From Taxillus chinensis (taxonomy: Eukaryota; Streptophyta; Magnoliopsida; Santalales; Loranthaceae): a DNA stretch of 64,000 nt. The notes under the pieces were generated by a model, which searched no databases, had not been told where the DNA came from, and saw only the letters and a list, made by a program, of their open reading frames with translations. Both the position numbers and the translations under genes were made by a program. The DNA is taken from positions 39,944,324 through 40,008,323 of the forward strand of contig CM042085.1 of assembly GCA_023512835.1 (NCBI GenBank), given 5' to 3'. Position 1 is the first letter of the stretch. Each line of letters starts with the position of its first letter. Positions 10,401 to 20,496 of the stretch are shown here, in pieces.

Positions 10401-11588
10401 CAGAAGGTTCCTGAATAGAAAAAATATGGTTCCTAACATGCTTTTTCTTAACCAACATATGGTAGTAGTGAGTGTTGCGCTCACCATCCACCAACCATTT
10501 ACACCAGATTTCTGTTGCCAATACTGTTCATGATAAGACAAATACTGATTAAGCAAGGCATTACCCTTATTCAAATTAGTCAGAGTAAGGTCACAAGGAT
10601 CAGTTTGATAAGCAAGCTCCAAAGCAGCACAAGTAGATTCATGAGATTTAAGTTGAGCAAAGATATCACCAAAATCATGCTTATTCCACCGTTTTAACTC
10701 ACTTTTAAGACGTTGTTGCTTAAACCAAAACCTGTGAACTCCTAATGCATCCAAAGGGAGATCCCAAGAAGTTTTAACAACATTAAGAAAATCATGATGA
10801 GAGGTCCACATGTTTAAAAATTTAAAAGAACTAGGGCCAGAGTGCGCAGAATTAAGACAAGAAAATAACATAGGGCAATGATCAGAACCGTCCCTAGCAA
10901 GATGAGAAACAGAGAAAGTATCAAACAAACCACCCCACTAAGCATTCACCACAATCCGATCTAAGCGCTGAAAAATAGTACCATTAGTCCAAGTAAAAGG
11001 GTTACCCGTGAAGGGTACATCAAGCAAACCACAATCCAGTAAGCAATCATTAAATTCCTCTAAAGTATTAAGGTTGGGGGAAGCCCCACCAAACTTTTCA
11101 GACCTGGCCTTAATAACATTAAAATCACCACCAACAAACCAAGGCATGTCAATCATAGCATCCACAGCAAACAATTCATCCCACAAACAACGACGCTCAA
11201 TACGGGTATTTTTAGCATAGACAAAGGAGCCACAAATTGGGTGAGGAAGGGCAGGAAAAGTAAAGGAAAAAGACAAGCACTGAGCATGGTCCCTAAGCAT
11301 AGAAGCATGAATAGTATCAGCCCAAAAAACCCAAATCTTGTTAGCACAATTAGCACAAAATTGGGAAAACCCAAGCATGCGAGCATAATAAGGAAGAGAA
11401 GAAAGAGCAACCATGGGTTCAACTATAACAATAAGTTTAAGATGATGCAATTTCACAAACTGTTTAAGGCGGCGTAAACCGGGCTTTGAGGCAATACCAC
11501 GAATGTTCCAAATAAGAGCACTAATCATGGAGAACCAATGGAAAAAAATAAGTCTAGAGATAAAACCTGGGAGAGAACCAAAAATCAT
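7419..11588 (-). pseudogene. LINE ORF2: endonuclease, reverse transcriptase, RNase H
   Basis: ORF2 nicks target DNA and copies the LINE RNA. The minus-strand ATG at 11586-11588 overlaps the ORF1 stop (ATGA). In order: APE-type endonuclease (IWNIRG, VEPM, GGDFNV, LDRIVVN, SDHCP); reverse transcriptase (TAGPDGFSA, KLDMMKAYDRLDW, GLRQGDPLSPSLF, LAFADD at 9493-9485); a zinc-binding RT C-terminal region (MWRLFHSWLP, CQCC); and a plant-L1 RNase H (KLNVDGSF, VEMDAL, REGNHVADFLAGLG). Breaks: TAG 10938-10940, frameshifts near 10510 and 10240, TAG 10031-10033, frameshifts near 9255 and 9055, stops near 8967 and 8835, TGA 7734-7736. The catalytic motifs survive. Confidence 0.92.
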
Positions 11589-13492
11589 TGGTCGGTAGGG
11601 ACAGTCTTAAGGGATTGACTTCTCATTAAGCGACGATGTTCTGTGGGAGCCATGAGCTGTTGTTCCGTATGAGTAGGTGGAACCCGATGTAAGATAGGGA
11701 TAGAGAGAGTAGCATCAGTAGCAGGAGGTTGTTTACAGTGGCACAAAGGATTGGTGCAGACACGTTGCCGATAGCAATCAGGCAAAGCAGCCTCCCAATC
11801 AGCACAAGGGGAGGAGCTAGAAGAAGCATCATCAACATCGACATCATCATCAGCAGTATCAGCATCATCATCAACCTGTTCAGCATCAAAAGGGGCAGGG
11901 CCACCTGCAGCTACATCAAGAGCGTTAGTAGCACCAACACTAGTATTATATAAAACATGAGGAAGGTAAGCACTAGGACTAGTAACAGGGGAAACTACCA
12001 AGTCAACAGGAGCATGAGAAAGGGTACGCAAGGGAGGAAGGGAAGAGGATGATTCGCCATCAAGGAGGACAGGTAATGGGTGGAGAGGGGGCCTGGGGAG
12101 AGAAGGGGCAAAAGGCTGTCTAGAAGAAGAGGGGGCATCCACCAAGCAAGCACCCAACAAGGCACTTCCAGTAGAAACAATACCAGCAGGATCAATATCC
12201 AAGCCCTTTTGCTTGGCGGCGGCCAAAAGAGAAGTAGTGGAGCGGGGAGAACGAGAAGGAAGAGCCACAGGGGGGCTAATGGGAGTGTCAGGAACAGCAG
12301 AAACCAGGTGGGAGGAGTCAGTAGAGAGAGGAGCAAAGTGGTTGGTGGAGGAAGCAAGGTTGGGAGGAAGTCTAGAAGGAGCAGCTTTGGGAAGGTATTG
12401 CTTAGTATTTTTGTTCTTGGATTTAACAGTGACCCACTCAGCGACAGCTGGGATGAGAGAAACAGGGGGTTGGGCAGCTGGTGGGGTGGCAGAAGTAGCT
12501 AGAACCGGGGGGGGGGGGAAGGGTAGCAGGCTGGGCAACAGATGGGGCAGCAGCCTGGGCAATGGATGGGACAGTGGGCGGGGCAGCAGGTTGGGCAGGG
12601 AGCTGGGCAATGGGCTGGGCAGCGGACTGGGTAGGGGGCGGGGCAGCAGCTTGGGCAGTGGGCTGAGCAATGGTGTGTGCAAGAGATGGGACAACATGTG
12701 GGGGAGGGGGAACCTCTTTGCCTTTGGGTTTACCTACAAGAAGAATACAAGAGGATTTGCTATGGCCAAGATGCATGCAATGTGAGCAATAAGCAGGCAT
12801 TTTTTCAAAAATAACTTTTTGCCAGAAGCCACCAACATTCTCATTAGAAATTTGATTTTTTATTTGGATAAAAATTTCAGCAGGAGGGGTTTGCAAACAA
12901 TTAAACTCAACACAAACACGGGCAAGTGAAGGTCGAAGCCCTTTAGAGGTAGCCTCATCCATTTGGATGGGATTGCCCACAGCCTTAGCCAAATTCAAGA
13001 GAGCAGATTTTTCATACAAGTGATATCGCAAGTTAGGAAAACCAACCCAAACAGGCACAACAGGGGACTCAATCTCAGGTTCAAAATCAACAGACCATTT
13101 CAGCACACGCATTTTAAATTCATCAAAATACCATTCACGTTTAGCCCACGGCCATTGGTAATCCAAATCATTTGTCAGTTTAATGAAAACATGTTTAGAA
13201 TCAAACCAAAACAGATCATAAGCACCCGTGAGATGCAACCTTTTAAAATAATCACGCAAAGGAACCATTTTGGGTGCACGACCAAACTTCCCAACTAACA
13301 TACGTTGGTGGGGTGCCGCCAAAGCAGAAATTTCATCATCATAAAAAACCACAGCAGGAGCATCTTGGAAAGTACCAACAGTACGAGGTCTAGTAACAAT
13401 AGCATTAGATTTACCACACAAAACAGATTGAAAAGTTTTAAGCAAAGAACACTCGGGAATGGCCGAGCAAAGGGGGGAGGGTCACCCTCCAT
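11585..13492 (-). pseudogene. LINE ORF1: DUF4283-type nucleic-acid-binding protein
   Basis: ORF1 proteins of plant L1 elements coat the LINE RNA. The likely minus-strand ATG is at 13490-13492 (MEGDPPP), with a frameshift at a six-base C run (13472-13477) before the long frame. The N-terminal part is DUF4283-like (WFDSKHVFIKL, VPVWVGFPNL, KAVGNPI, ARVCVEFN), followed by one CCHC zinc knuckle (CSHCMHLGHSKSSC). After that comes a Pro/Ala/Gln-rich low-complexity linker and a Ser/Asp-rich tail ending at TGA 11585-11587. A 12-base homopolymer (12507-12518) marks a second frameshift within the linker. The antisense open frames here are shadows. Confidence 0.88.
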
Positions 13493-14093
13493 CACCACTC
13501 ACGAACCACACAGCAACAAAATAGTATACTAACACAAACAACACCGAAAAAGATAGAGAATACAAAACCAGGGCCAAAGGGTGTAAACAGCCTTTGGGGA
13601 ATTCTGTCAAACACCTTGCGGGCACAGATCGAAAAGCAGATTCACACCCTCAAGCTGCACCAGAAGAAGAGCCAACCTGCACACAACAAAAAACGCAACA
13701 GCAAGCCAACGCAGGAAGAGCTGACTAGGGGGCCGCCGCAGAAGGAACGACCGAGCAGAGGGCCACGGGAGCTGGGCAGTCGGGGCCACGAGACAGCCAG
13801 CCAAGGTCGCTGGGGACAGGGGGAAGCCTCCATCGCCGCCGAACACGAGCAGAGCCGTCATCGAGGTCAGATCCGAGCCGCCGCATGTTGGGCCGAGCCG
13901 CACCAGGGGTCACGCGAACCGAGCGGGGAGGGCTGATCCGGCCAACCGAAGCCGCCGGAGACAGAGGGGGAGGTCGCCGAGGCGTCCGAGCAACCGCCAG
14001 AGGCCGCACGACGCTGCAGAAGCCGTCGGACGGCATGCAGCAGGGAGGCGCACCAGCGGGATTGCGATCGCAGGAGCGAGAGAGAGAGCGTCA
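13493..14093 (-). other. LINE 5' UTR / internal promoter region
   Basis: GC-rich 600 bp upstream of ORF1, directly abutting the right TSD. L1-type elements transcribe from an internal promoter here. The first bases (minus strand) are a CT-rich run, tgacgctctctctctcgctc. Open frames on both strands are GC-driven and unsupported. Confidence 0.7.
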
Positions 14094-14109
14094 CCTTTTG
14101 GTTGTCATT

Positions 14110-15544
14110 ATTGTCAATAGAATGTGAAAGCGGGAGGACGCAGAGTCGAAGATCCGTACTGGGTTGGATAACTTCATAGAGTGATCTCTTAAAGTGAGCT
14201 CGTAGAGGGAGTTTAACCATGTACTTAAAGAGTCGAAGATTCGGGTCGAACATTCGGAGACTTGTAGACTCGTAGACTCACAAGGTCAAAGATCAGATGA
14301 CTCAAAGATATGCAAAGTCGAAGATCATCAGACCATTAGGCTTGAAGCATTACCAAAGGAACACAGGGTCGCAAACTCGTAGATCCACATGGTAGAAGAT
14401 TCGAAGACCCAAGATGTAATCAGGTGAAGAGCAACATATCGGAGACTCGAAGACTTGCAAGTTCGAAGACCCATCGGGTGTAGAGTGGCAAAGTTGTAGA
14501 GTTGAATCCCGTAGGGTCGAAGCTCGCAGGGTCGGAGATTGGGAAACCCATTGCCAAGAACAGAGACTCGTTGATGTGAACAGATGATTAGTCAAGGTAG
14601 AATGAAGTTGTCGCTGGCTTGAAAGTGGAGACATGAAGAGTCGAAGACTCATAGAGTGAAAGTCAGTTGATCACTTGTTCAACTTAGATTCAAAGCCAAA
14701 GAGCAGAAGAATTGAAAGATCAATTGCCAAGGCTCGAAGACTCAGACTCGAAGATTCGAAGGTAAAGACTTGGAGGCAGTAGCATGTGTAGCTGGAGAAG
14801 TAACAGCGAAGCTACGAGGCATACATCTTTGAGGCCGTGGCTAGTTGAAGGAGTGAAATGCACTAAAGATCGCTGTTTAAGTAAGTTATCGCTTAGACAA
14901 CGTTTTTGAGCAAGCTAAGAATTGGAAAACACGTGGACGTCATCTGAGGTTGGCTTAACATGTTTCAACGTTAAAGAGCAAAAGGTGAAACATGCTTAAC
15001 CCTAGCAGAAGGGTTTCATACTACATCCGTCCAATAAAAGCAAGGATATGCCTTACTTCAAGGTATGAGTCAGAATATTAGAGAATACAAGAAAGGTATC
15101 TTGAGCGATACAAAAAAGACGACACAGGATGCAGTTGTCGCTGATGACTCGTAGAGTGAAAAGCCATTGATCGCAGTTCTAACCTAGATTCGATGCCTAA
15201 GAGCAGAAGAAATGGAAGATCAACTTGAAGATCGAAGGTTGAAAGGCACCAACTCGAAGATTCGAAGGTAAAGACTCGGAGGTTGTAGCATGTGTACCTC
15301 AACGAGCATCAGCGAAGCTACGAGACATACATCTTTCGAGTCTATGGCTAGTCGAAGGATAGAAACACGCTGAAGGCTGCCATTTTAGTAAGTTGTTTCT
15401 CAGACAACGACTTTGAGCACGCTAAGTACTGGAAAATACGTGGACGTCATCTGAGGCCAGCTTAACATATTTCAATGATGGAGATCAGAAGGTGGAACAT
15501 GCTTAACCCTAGTAGAAGGGTTTCATACTACAGCGGTCCTATAA
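14110..15544 (+). repeat. S1 LTR body with duplicated promoter half
   Basis: Continues S1 after the LINE. It is packed with short motifs on TCGAAGACTCG/GACTCGTAGA, as in the C1 5' LTR (minus strand, 40850-41570). A 527-bp tandem duplication starts AGTTGTCGCTG at 14606 and again at 15133, and the second copy continues past M1 to about 32350. Each copy carries a TATA region: CCAATAAAAG (15031-15040, decayed) and CTATAA(AAG) (15539-15544, resuming at 32262). Confidence 0.8.
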
Positions 15545-16897
15545 TGTTGGATCAAACCTAGAATTTGGATAATACGGAATAAATCCTATTTAATCTGACT
15601 CGAGATGTTTCATGTTTACTATTAAGTCTGTGCAGATGAGTTAACTCTAATCCGGACCTACTCGTGTGAGAACAAAGCTAAGGACAGGATACATACTCCT
15701 GATCCGGATCATCATGAGTATCGTCATTCACTTGGTACATAACCGAGTCTTCATCCGGAGTAAGGACTTTTCGTGCGGACTAAATACTTGACAAAACGAC
15801 TTAAGGAACCCGTGTCTAACTCTCAACTTGACTAAGTCAATTGATACGGAATAAGATTCCAAGTCTATCACTCGCACGGAATAAGAGAGACTTGTTGTGG
15901 AGAGAGAATCGAAATTGTCACTCCACTGGACTAAATAAAAAGAAGACACGAACTAAGAAATCCGAATCTCATTCGAACGGAGTAAGGACAATTGTTGCGG
16001 AGTAAGGACAACAAATGCGGAATAAGGAATCCGACCCATTACTCATGTGGAGTAAGGATTCACTGATACGGAGTAAGCATTCAGTATCTACTTTATGTGG
16101 AGTAAGGAAGCGCTGATGCGGAATAAGCTCTCCGAGCCTATACTTCATGCGGAGTAAGAGGCGCTAACACGGAACAAGGATTCAAGGACTTCATTCATAC
16201 GGAGTAAGCAACCACTGACACGGAGTAAGGATCCAAGCTCCGCTGATACGGAGTAAGGAACCTTATGACGGACTAAGAAGACGCTGCTTCTTCATTTCCA
16301 AGCCGCTTTTATTGTAATCAGCTCGCTTCGTCCCGATGTAAAACAAACCCGTTGAAAACCTAAATTCTTACACGTGGATCACGCGGAGATGTGGACGCGG
16401 TCTCAAATGCAATTGGAATCAAGCAAGAATTCACCACAACTTATGCTTCCAATATTTCGAGCTCCACATCCGCAGCGTTAAAGCTTCAGCATTTTCCGAC
16501 GAAGAACTTCAATGCTTCACACTGCTCAGAAAATTGCAGTTCTAAGATAGATTCCTAGGATGTCTATATATACCTGAAGCAATGTAAAAAAGAAAAGAGT
16601 GCGCGCTCACTAATACTCATATACTTAAAAGTGTGTATCGTGTGAAAAAGCATATACAGAGATTTACAACCAAGTGTGTGTAACCAAGACAGAGTGTTGT
16701 ATTGTAATCAGCTAAAACGCTGTTTTGCTTCATTGTAATTATCTTCAGATAATAAAGTAACATACTTCCACTACCTGGTTAATCTTCCGCACTGATTTTA
16801 TCTATTTAACCAGAGTGAGTGTCTAGCCATTAAGAGAGAGAAAGAATTTTCAAAAGAGCCTATTCACCCCTCCCCTCTAGGCTCTCCGGGACCAACA
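15545..16897 (+). repeat. M1 5' LTR
   Basis: TGTTGG...CCAACA termini, 1353 bp. A TATA box (TATATATA, 16565-16572) lies after a long array of CGGAGTAAGGA-type motifs. The LTR ends two bases before the primer binding site. It differs from the 3' LTR by scattered single bases, mainly transitions. Confidence 0.93.
15745..16290 (+). repeat. Array of about nineteen CGGAGTAAGGA-like motifs in M1 LTR
   Basis: The degenerate motif (A/G)CGGAGTAAGGATTC, with variants GGAATAAG and GGACTAAG, recurs roughly every 20-35 bp upstream of the TATA box. It is conserved in the 3' LTR at about 31105-31650. The spacing is irregular, so this is a motif array, not a simple tandem repeat. Confidence 0.75.
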
Positions 16898-16899
16898 AG

Positions 16900-16911
16900 T
16901 GGTATCAGAGC
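16900..16911 (+). other. M1 primer binding site (initiator tRNA-Met)
   Basis: TGGTATCAGAGC two bases after the 5' LTR, the perfect plant consensus. Confidence 0.92.
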
Positions 16912-16958
16912 AAGTTCTACCTGCTCGTAGAGATCCCTCACTCCCTCTCAACTTAACA

Positions 16959-18508
16959 ATGGCCGAAGAAAGCAGCATGCTATTCAATACCTGCCTTAAC
17001 TCCGGGGGAGCTCAATAGCCCCTTCCCAACCGAAGCAGCAGTGAAAATGTTGATCCACCTCAACCTACTGCTGCCGCTGCTCCTCAACCACGGAGTTCAG
17101 GCTACACTTTAAGCAAACCGCCAAAGTTCACACCAGAGCTTTTCTCCCAGTGGAAAGTTCGCATGAAGATGTTCATGACCTGTCATGATTATCTAATGTG
17201 GCTTATCTTCATCAGGAGCTTCCCATTCCGATGACCATCGGAGAAAATGGGGTCAGGAGGCCAAAGATTGTTGCTGAACTCACTCACGATGAAAGAGCCT
17301 GGCAATACACTAGTGAAAAGGCTCTAGCTTACGTGACATTGTCCTTGGATTCAGAGGCTTTCACAGACGTCTAGGGCTGCACGACAGCAAAAGCTGTGTG
17401 GGACAAATTGACTATTCTATATGAAGGAAGTCAGTCCCAGATGCAGAACGTCATTTGCGCTCTCAGATAGAACTTTGAGAGCTTCAACCACAAACCTGGC
17501 GAATCCCTGGAGAGCATCTATCGGCGATTCGGCAAGCTCATCCTGGAATTGAAAGCTGTCAATGAGCACTACACTCAGTTCCAAATAAATGACAAGTTCT
17601 TTCGTTCCTTGCCGGATCGCTATTACTCCAAGCAGCTCCAGATGCAATCCAAAGACAACTGGCAGTATGCTCCCCTTGAAGAGCTATATGGAGAGCTACG
17701 GACTCATGAGGTCAGATTCAAATACACTGACCGAGACGAGAAGATAGCTCGGAGAGAAAAGGGGGTAGCTCTTAAGGCTACGGTTGGACCAAGCATGCTG
17801 ACGGAGGATGATACGGAAAAGTCAGAGAACTCGGACTCAGACATAGAAGAAGAAATAGCACTCCTGGTGAAATCCTTCACACGATTTCTCCGGAAAAGCA
17901 GAAAAGGATTCAGAAGAGGCTCTTCCTCATCCTCAAGAAGGAAGGAGCGGTCGGAGTCGACATCCCAAGACTGCTACAACTACGGGAAACCTGGTCATTG
18001 GGCCAAGGACTGTAAATCTAAACCCAAGATGGCCGACAAGGATGACAAGGTTAAACCCCGACGCTCCACCTCAGACAACAACAAAATGAAGAGGAAGGCG
18101 TTCGTCTCAAAATACAACAGTGGTTCGGAAGAAGAAGAGGAATCTTCAGACGACGAACCAACGGAAAAGGCAAACGTTTGCGTCATGGCAAATGCTGAGG
18201 TACCTTCTATCTCTGAGCTTTTGAGTAAATTAGAATCTCTTACTAAGGAACGTGATGATGAAAAGAATGAGAGATTAATAATTACTCAAATGTATCAAAA
18301 TATGAGTGGTCAGACTAAACGCCTAGAACTTACTGTTTCTAAACTTGAAAAGGACATAGCTGACTATCGAAGCAGGGAGGTTTGGTATCACGACCTAAGA
18401 GCTAAAAATCACTTGCTGAATACCAACCTCACAGGCATGAATGTAAATCTTAAAAGACTCGAGATTGAACTTGAGAAGGAAAAGGAAATAAATCGTAAAT
18501 GGCTAAAG
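16959..18508 (+). pseudogene. M1 gag (copia, UBN2-type)
   Basis: Gag assembles the particle around the RNA. The start ATG is at 16959, about 60 bases after the LTR (MAEESS), and a proline-rich lead follows. The UBN2-like body contains KPPKFTPELFSQWKVRMKMF, KAVWDKLTILYEG, GESLESIYRRF and SLPDRYYSKQ. Then come a basic Ser-rich stretch, a CCHC knuckle and a long coiled coil (SKLESLTKERDDEK...KLEKDIADY). The knuckle is damaged: the second Cys is Tyr (TAC, 17981-17983). Stops include TAG 17016-17018 and TAG near 17372 and 17470, and there is a frameshift before about 17215. From about 17549 it is open until the A2 LTR cuts it at 18509. Confidence 0.88.
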
Positions 18509-18598
18509 TTCCAATTCACGTGCAAGTGTGGTTGTCTTCTAAATGATGCAAGGAGGCTAGGGGGTGAAGTTTGAGAGCATTTGGAGTGCATATGGAGT

Positions 18599-18626
18599 TG
18601 CACGTGAATTGGGGAATTCACGTGCA
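18599..18626. repeat. Perfect hairpin with two CACGTG boxes
   Basis: Arms TGCACGTGAATT (18599-18610) and AATTCACGTGCA (18615-18626) with a GGGG loop. The same hairpin is in the 3' LTR at 25846-25873. Related CACGTG-containing pairs occur in the C LTR (about 45556-45582). CACGTG is the G-box core; a role in transcription is inference. Confidence 0.75.
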
Positions 18627-18758
18627 AATTGGACGCTACGAGCATATTTTTGCATGGTTCCCTTGGTTTTGACATTCTAAGGAACTTTCTCCAAAGGACC
18701 ATGTTGAAATTCTGAGTATTTTGGCCTATATGGGTGCGGAAAGGTGCTAACTTGTGTG

Positions 18759-18836
18759 ATCAAAACTACGTCGTTTTGATCTTTGGGATTCACTTAATCA
18801 AAACTACGTCGTTTTGATGTTGTGTTGTCTATATAA
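18759..18836 (+). promoter_or_regulatory. A2 5' LTR promoter module
   Basis: ACGT-core near-palindromes at 18759-18780 and 18797-18818, then TATATAAGG from 18828-18836. The equivalent in the 3' LTR is 26002-26023 and 26039-26060, the latter with the core changed from ACGT to ACAT. Confidence 0.6.
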
Positions 18837-19434
18837 GGAGGAGCTCTCTTGTTTTAGGTTTAGGGTTCACTTCCTCTCTGCGGCCGTCGTAGAGAGAGAG
18901 AGCTAGAGAGAGAAGGAAGGGGAGTTCTTGGTTCTTCTCGGAGCATCTTGCGTGGAGAGGACGGCATTTAGCGCGGGAGCAAGGAAGATCTGTTGTAAGG
19001 TAGGGAATTCTGTTCTTCCTAAATCCTCCTCTGTCCTAGGGTCCTAGGGCAGAATATGAGTTATATCTGTTATATTATTTATATGTAAATTCATATAGGT
19101 GTGACCTCCTATATGAATGTTGGCCTTCAATGGCGATTTTGGTGTTTCCTGGTGTTTGGGTGATGCATGAAAAGTGTTTGATAAAATGCCTGTATGACAT
19201 GCCTGTTACATGTTTGATGAAATGCTGTGTGAACTTAGTTGTGTATATGCCCATTAAGTGTTTGGTAATATGTCCGGGTGGACTGGACTTGTGGTTTAGT
19301 GTATGTATGTATCTTTGGATGTTTGCTCTATGGCCTGAATGGTTGGATTTGTGCGCTTGTGAACGGGTGCACACCAAGTGTTTGGTTGTATGCTTGAGTG
19401 ACCATGTGTGTTGTGTGCTTGATCGTGGTATCTT

Positions 19435-19564
19435 GCCTGAAGAGGCGGTTAAATCACTTGGCCTGAAGAGGTGGTTAAATCACTTGGCTCGAAGAGGCGG
19501 TTAAATCACTTGGCCTGAAGAGGCGGTTAAATAACTTGGCTTGAAGAGGCGGTTAAATCACTTG
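19435..19564 (+). repeat. Five-copy 26-bp minisatellite in A2 LTR
   Basis: Unit GCCTGAAGAGGCGGTTAAAT plus CACTTG, five copies with small changes. It is also in the 3' LTR at about 26678-26805. It lies at the position where A0 and A1 LTRs carry unrelated minisatellites. Confidence 0.85.
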
Positions 19565-20080
19565 TGGTTAAAGTGTTAGCTTTGTGTGGCGGTGGAAGAT
19601 TGTAAATTGTTGATGTGGTTGTTATTATGTCTGTTGAAATTATTGTATCACGACACCGCACTTGTACACATGGCATGTAGATGCTAGGAACATGGGATGG
19701 GTTGGGGAGACATGATCCCTCGAGACGTGGTTGCTCACCCCTCTCTTGTGTTTGTTTGTTTTCCAGGGACTTACAAGCGTTAGGTGGATACACCAAGGTG
19801 GAAGACCCTCTCCACTTTATTGTTCATTTCAAGTAATGTACTTTTATGATTTATGTAACCCCAGGGAGGGGAATGTACTAAGGGATTGAGCGTAATCGGG
19901 GACTTGGTTGTTTTGTGAACCTTTGATGTTTTGGAATTAAATAAAGATGTGGCTTATTTGATTTATTGTAATTGTTAGACTTGCTTGTGTGGCATCCAGT
20001 AATCCAACCCCATTGCCCTCCCGTGTGGGTGAACGGGAGTCACGTACCGGTTTCCTCGGGTTGGAAATCCGGGCGTGACA

Positions 20081-20496
20081 ATATGGTATCGAGCATGGTC
20101 TAGTTGGCCTAGGGTAGTGGGCGGACTTGGTTATCCTAAGTCCTTTGGAGGAGCCTGGAGGGACATGCCTGATCAACATGGTCCTCTTTGAGCCTCCAAG
20201 GTGTACTTAGGGTAGTCCGGTCTTGTGATAGGATTTGCATGCATTGGCATTAGGGCACTAGTTGCATTTCTTGTGAATGTATGCTAAACTCGTGGATAAG
20301 ATCACATGATTAAGTGAAATGTGCAACTCGATTTGTTTGGCAATGTGTCTTGGACTATGAACTGTGAAATGTGATTGATGCAATGTATGTGTGTAATGTC
20401 ATGTGTTAGTGAAATTGATCGGTGGGGTAGAGGTAGTGACGCGATAGATTATAAAAATTTGTTTTGACGTTGTGCTTCTTACTTCGTGTAGTAAGA
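20081..20496 (+). other. A2 leader with altered primer binding site
   Basis: The primer binding site at 20084 reads TGGTATCGAGCATGG. The tRNA-Met consensus kept in A0 (4279-4296) and M1 (16900) has CAGAGC where this has CGAGC. The rest of the leader has no coding sequence and matches the A0 leader on the opposite strand. Confidence 0.85.

Larger units (their letters stand above)
7165..14093 (-). mobile_element. Full-length L1-type LINE (6.9 kb) with 16-bp TSD
   Basis: Non-LTR retrotransposon on the minus strand: 5' UTR, ORF1, ORF2, 3' UTR and a short A-rich tail (minus-strand AAAATAAA next to 7165). Identical copies of CCTTTTGGTTGTCATT flank it at 7149-7164 and 14094-14109. That proves target-primed integration into S1 and means the element is not 5'-truncated. 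The surrounding S1 sequence joins seamlessly when the LINE is removed. Confidence 0.93.
18509..20080 (+). repeat. A2 5' LTR, 5'-truncated
   Basis: Corresponds to 25760-27326 of the 3' LTR. The join to M1 gag lies within a shared TCCAATTCACG. It ends GGGCGTGACA at 20080. A GA tract (about 18890-18920) follows the TATA box. Differences from the 3' LTR concentrate at CAG/CTG sites. Confidence 0.9.

Noticed and set aside
11626..12785. Several long open frames on both strands within LINE ORF1 (for example 12213-12785 plus, 11995-12357 minus)
   Set aside because: Shadows of a low-complexity, codon-biased ORF1 linker; no domains, and frames consistent with overlap artefacts.
13607..14253. Open frames in the GC-rich LINE 5' UTR
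   Set aside because: No homology visible; this is the expected untranslated promoter region between the target duplication and ORF1.
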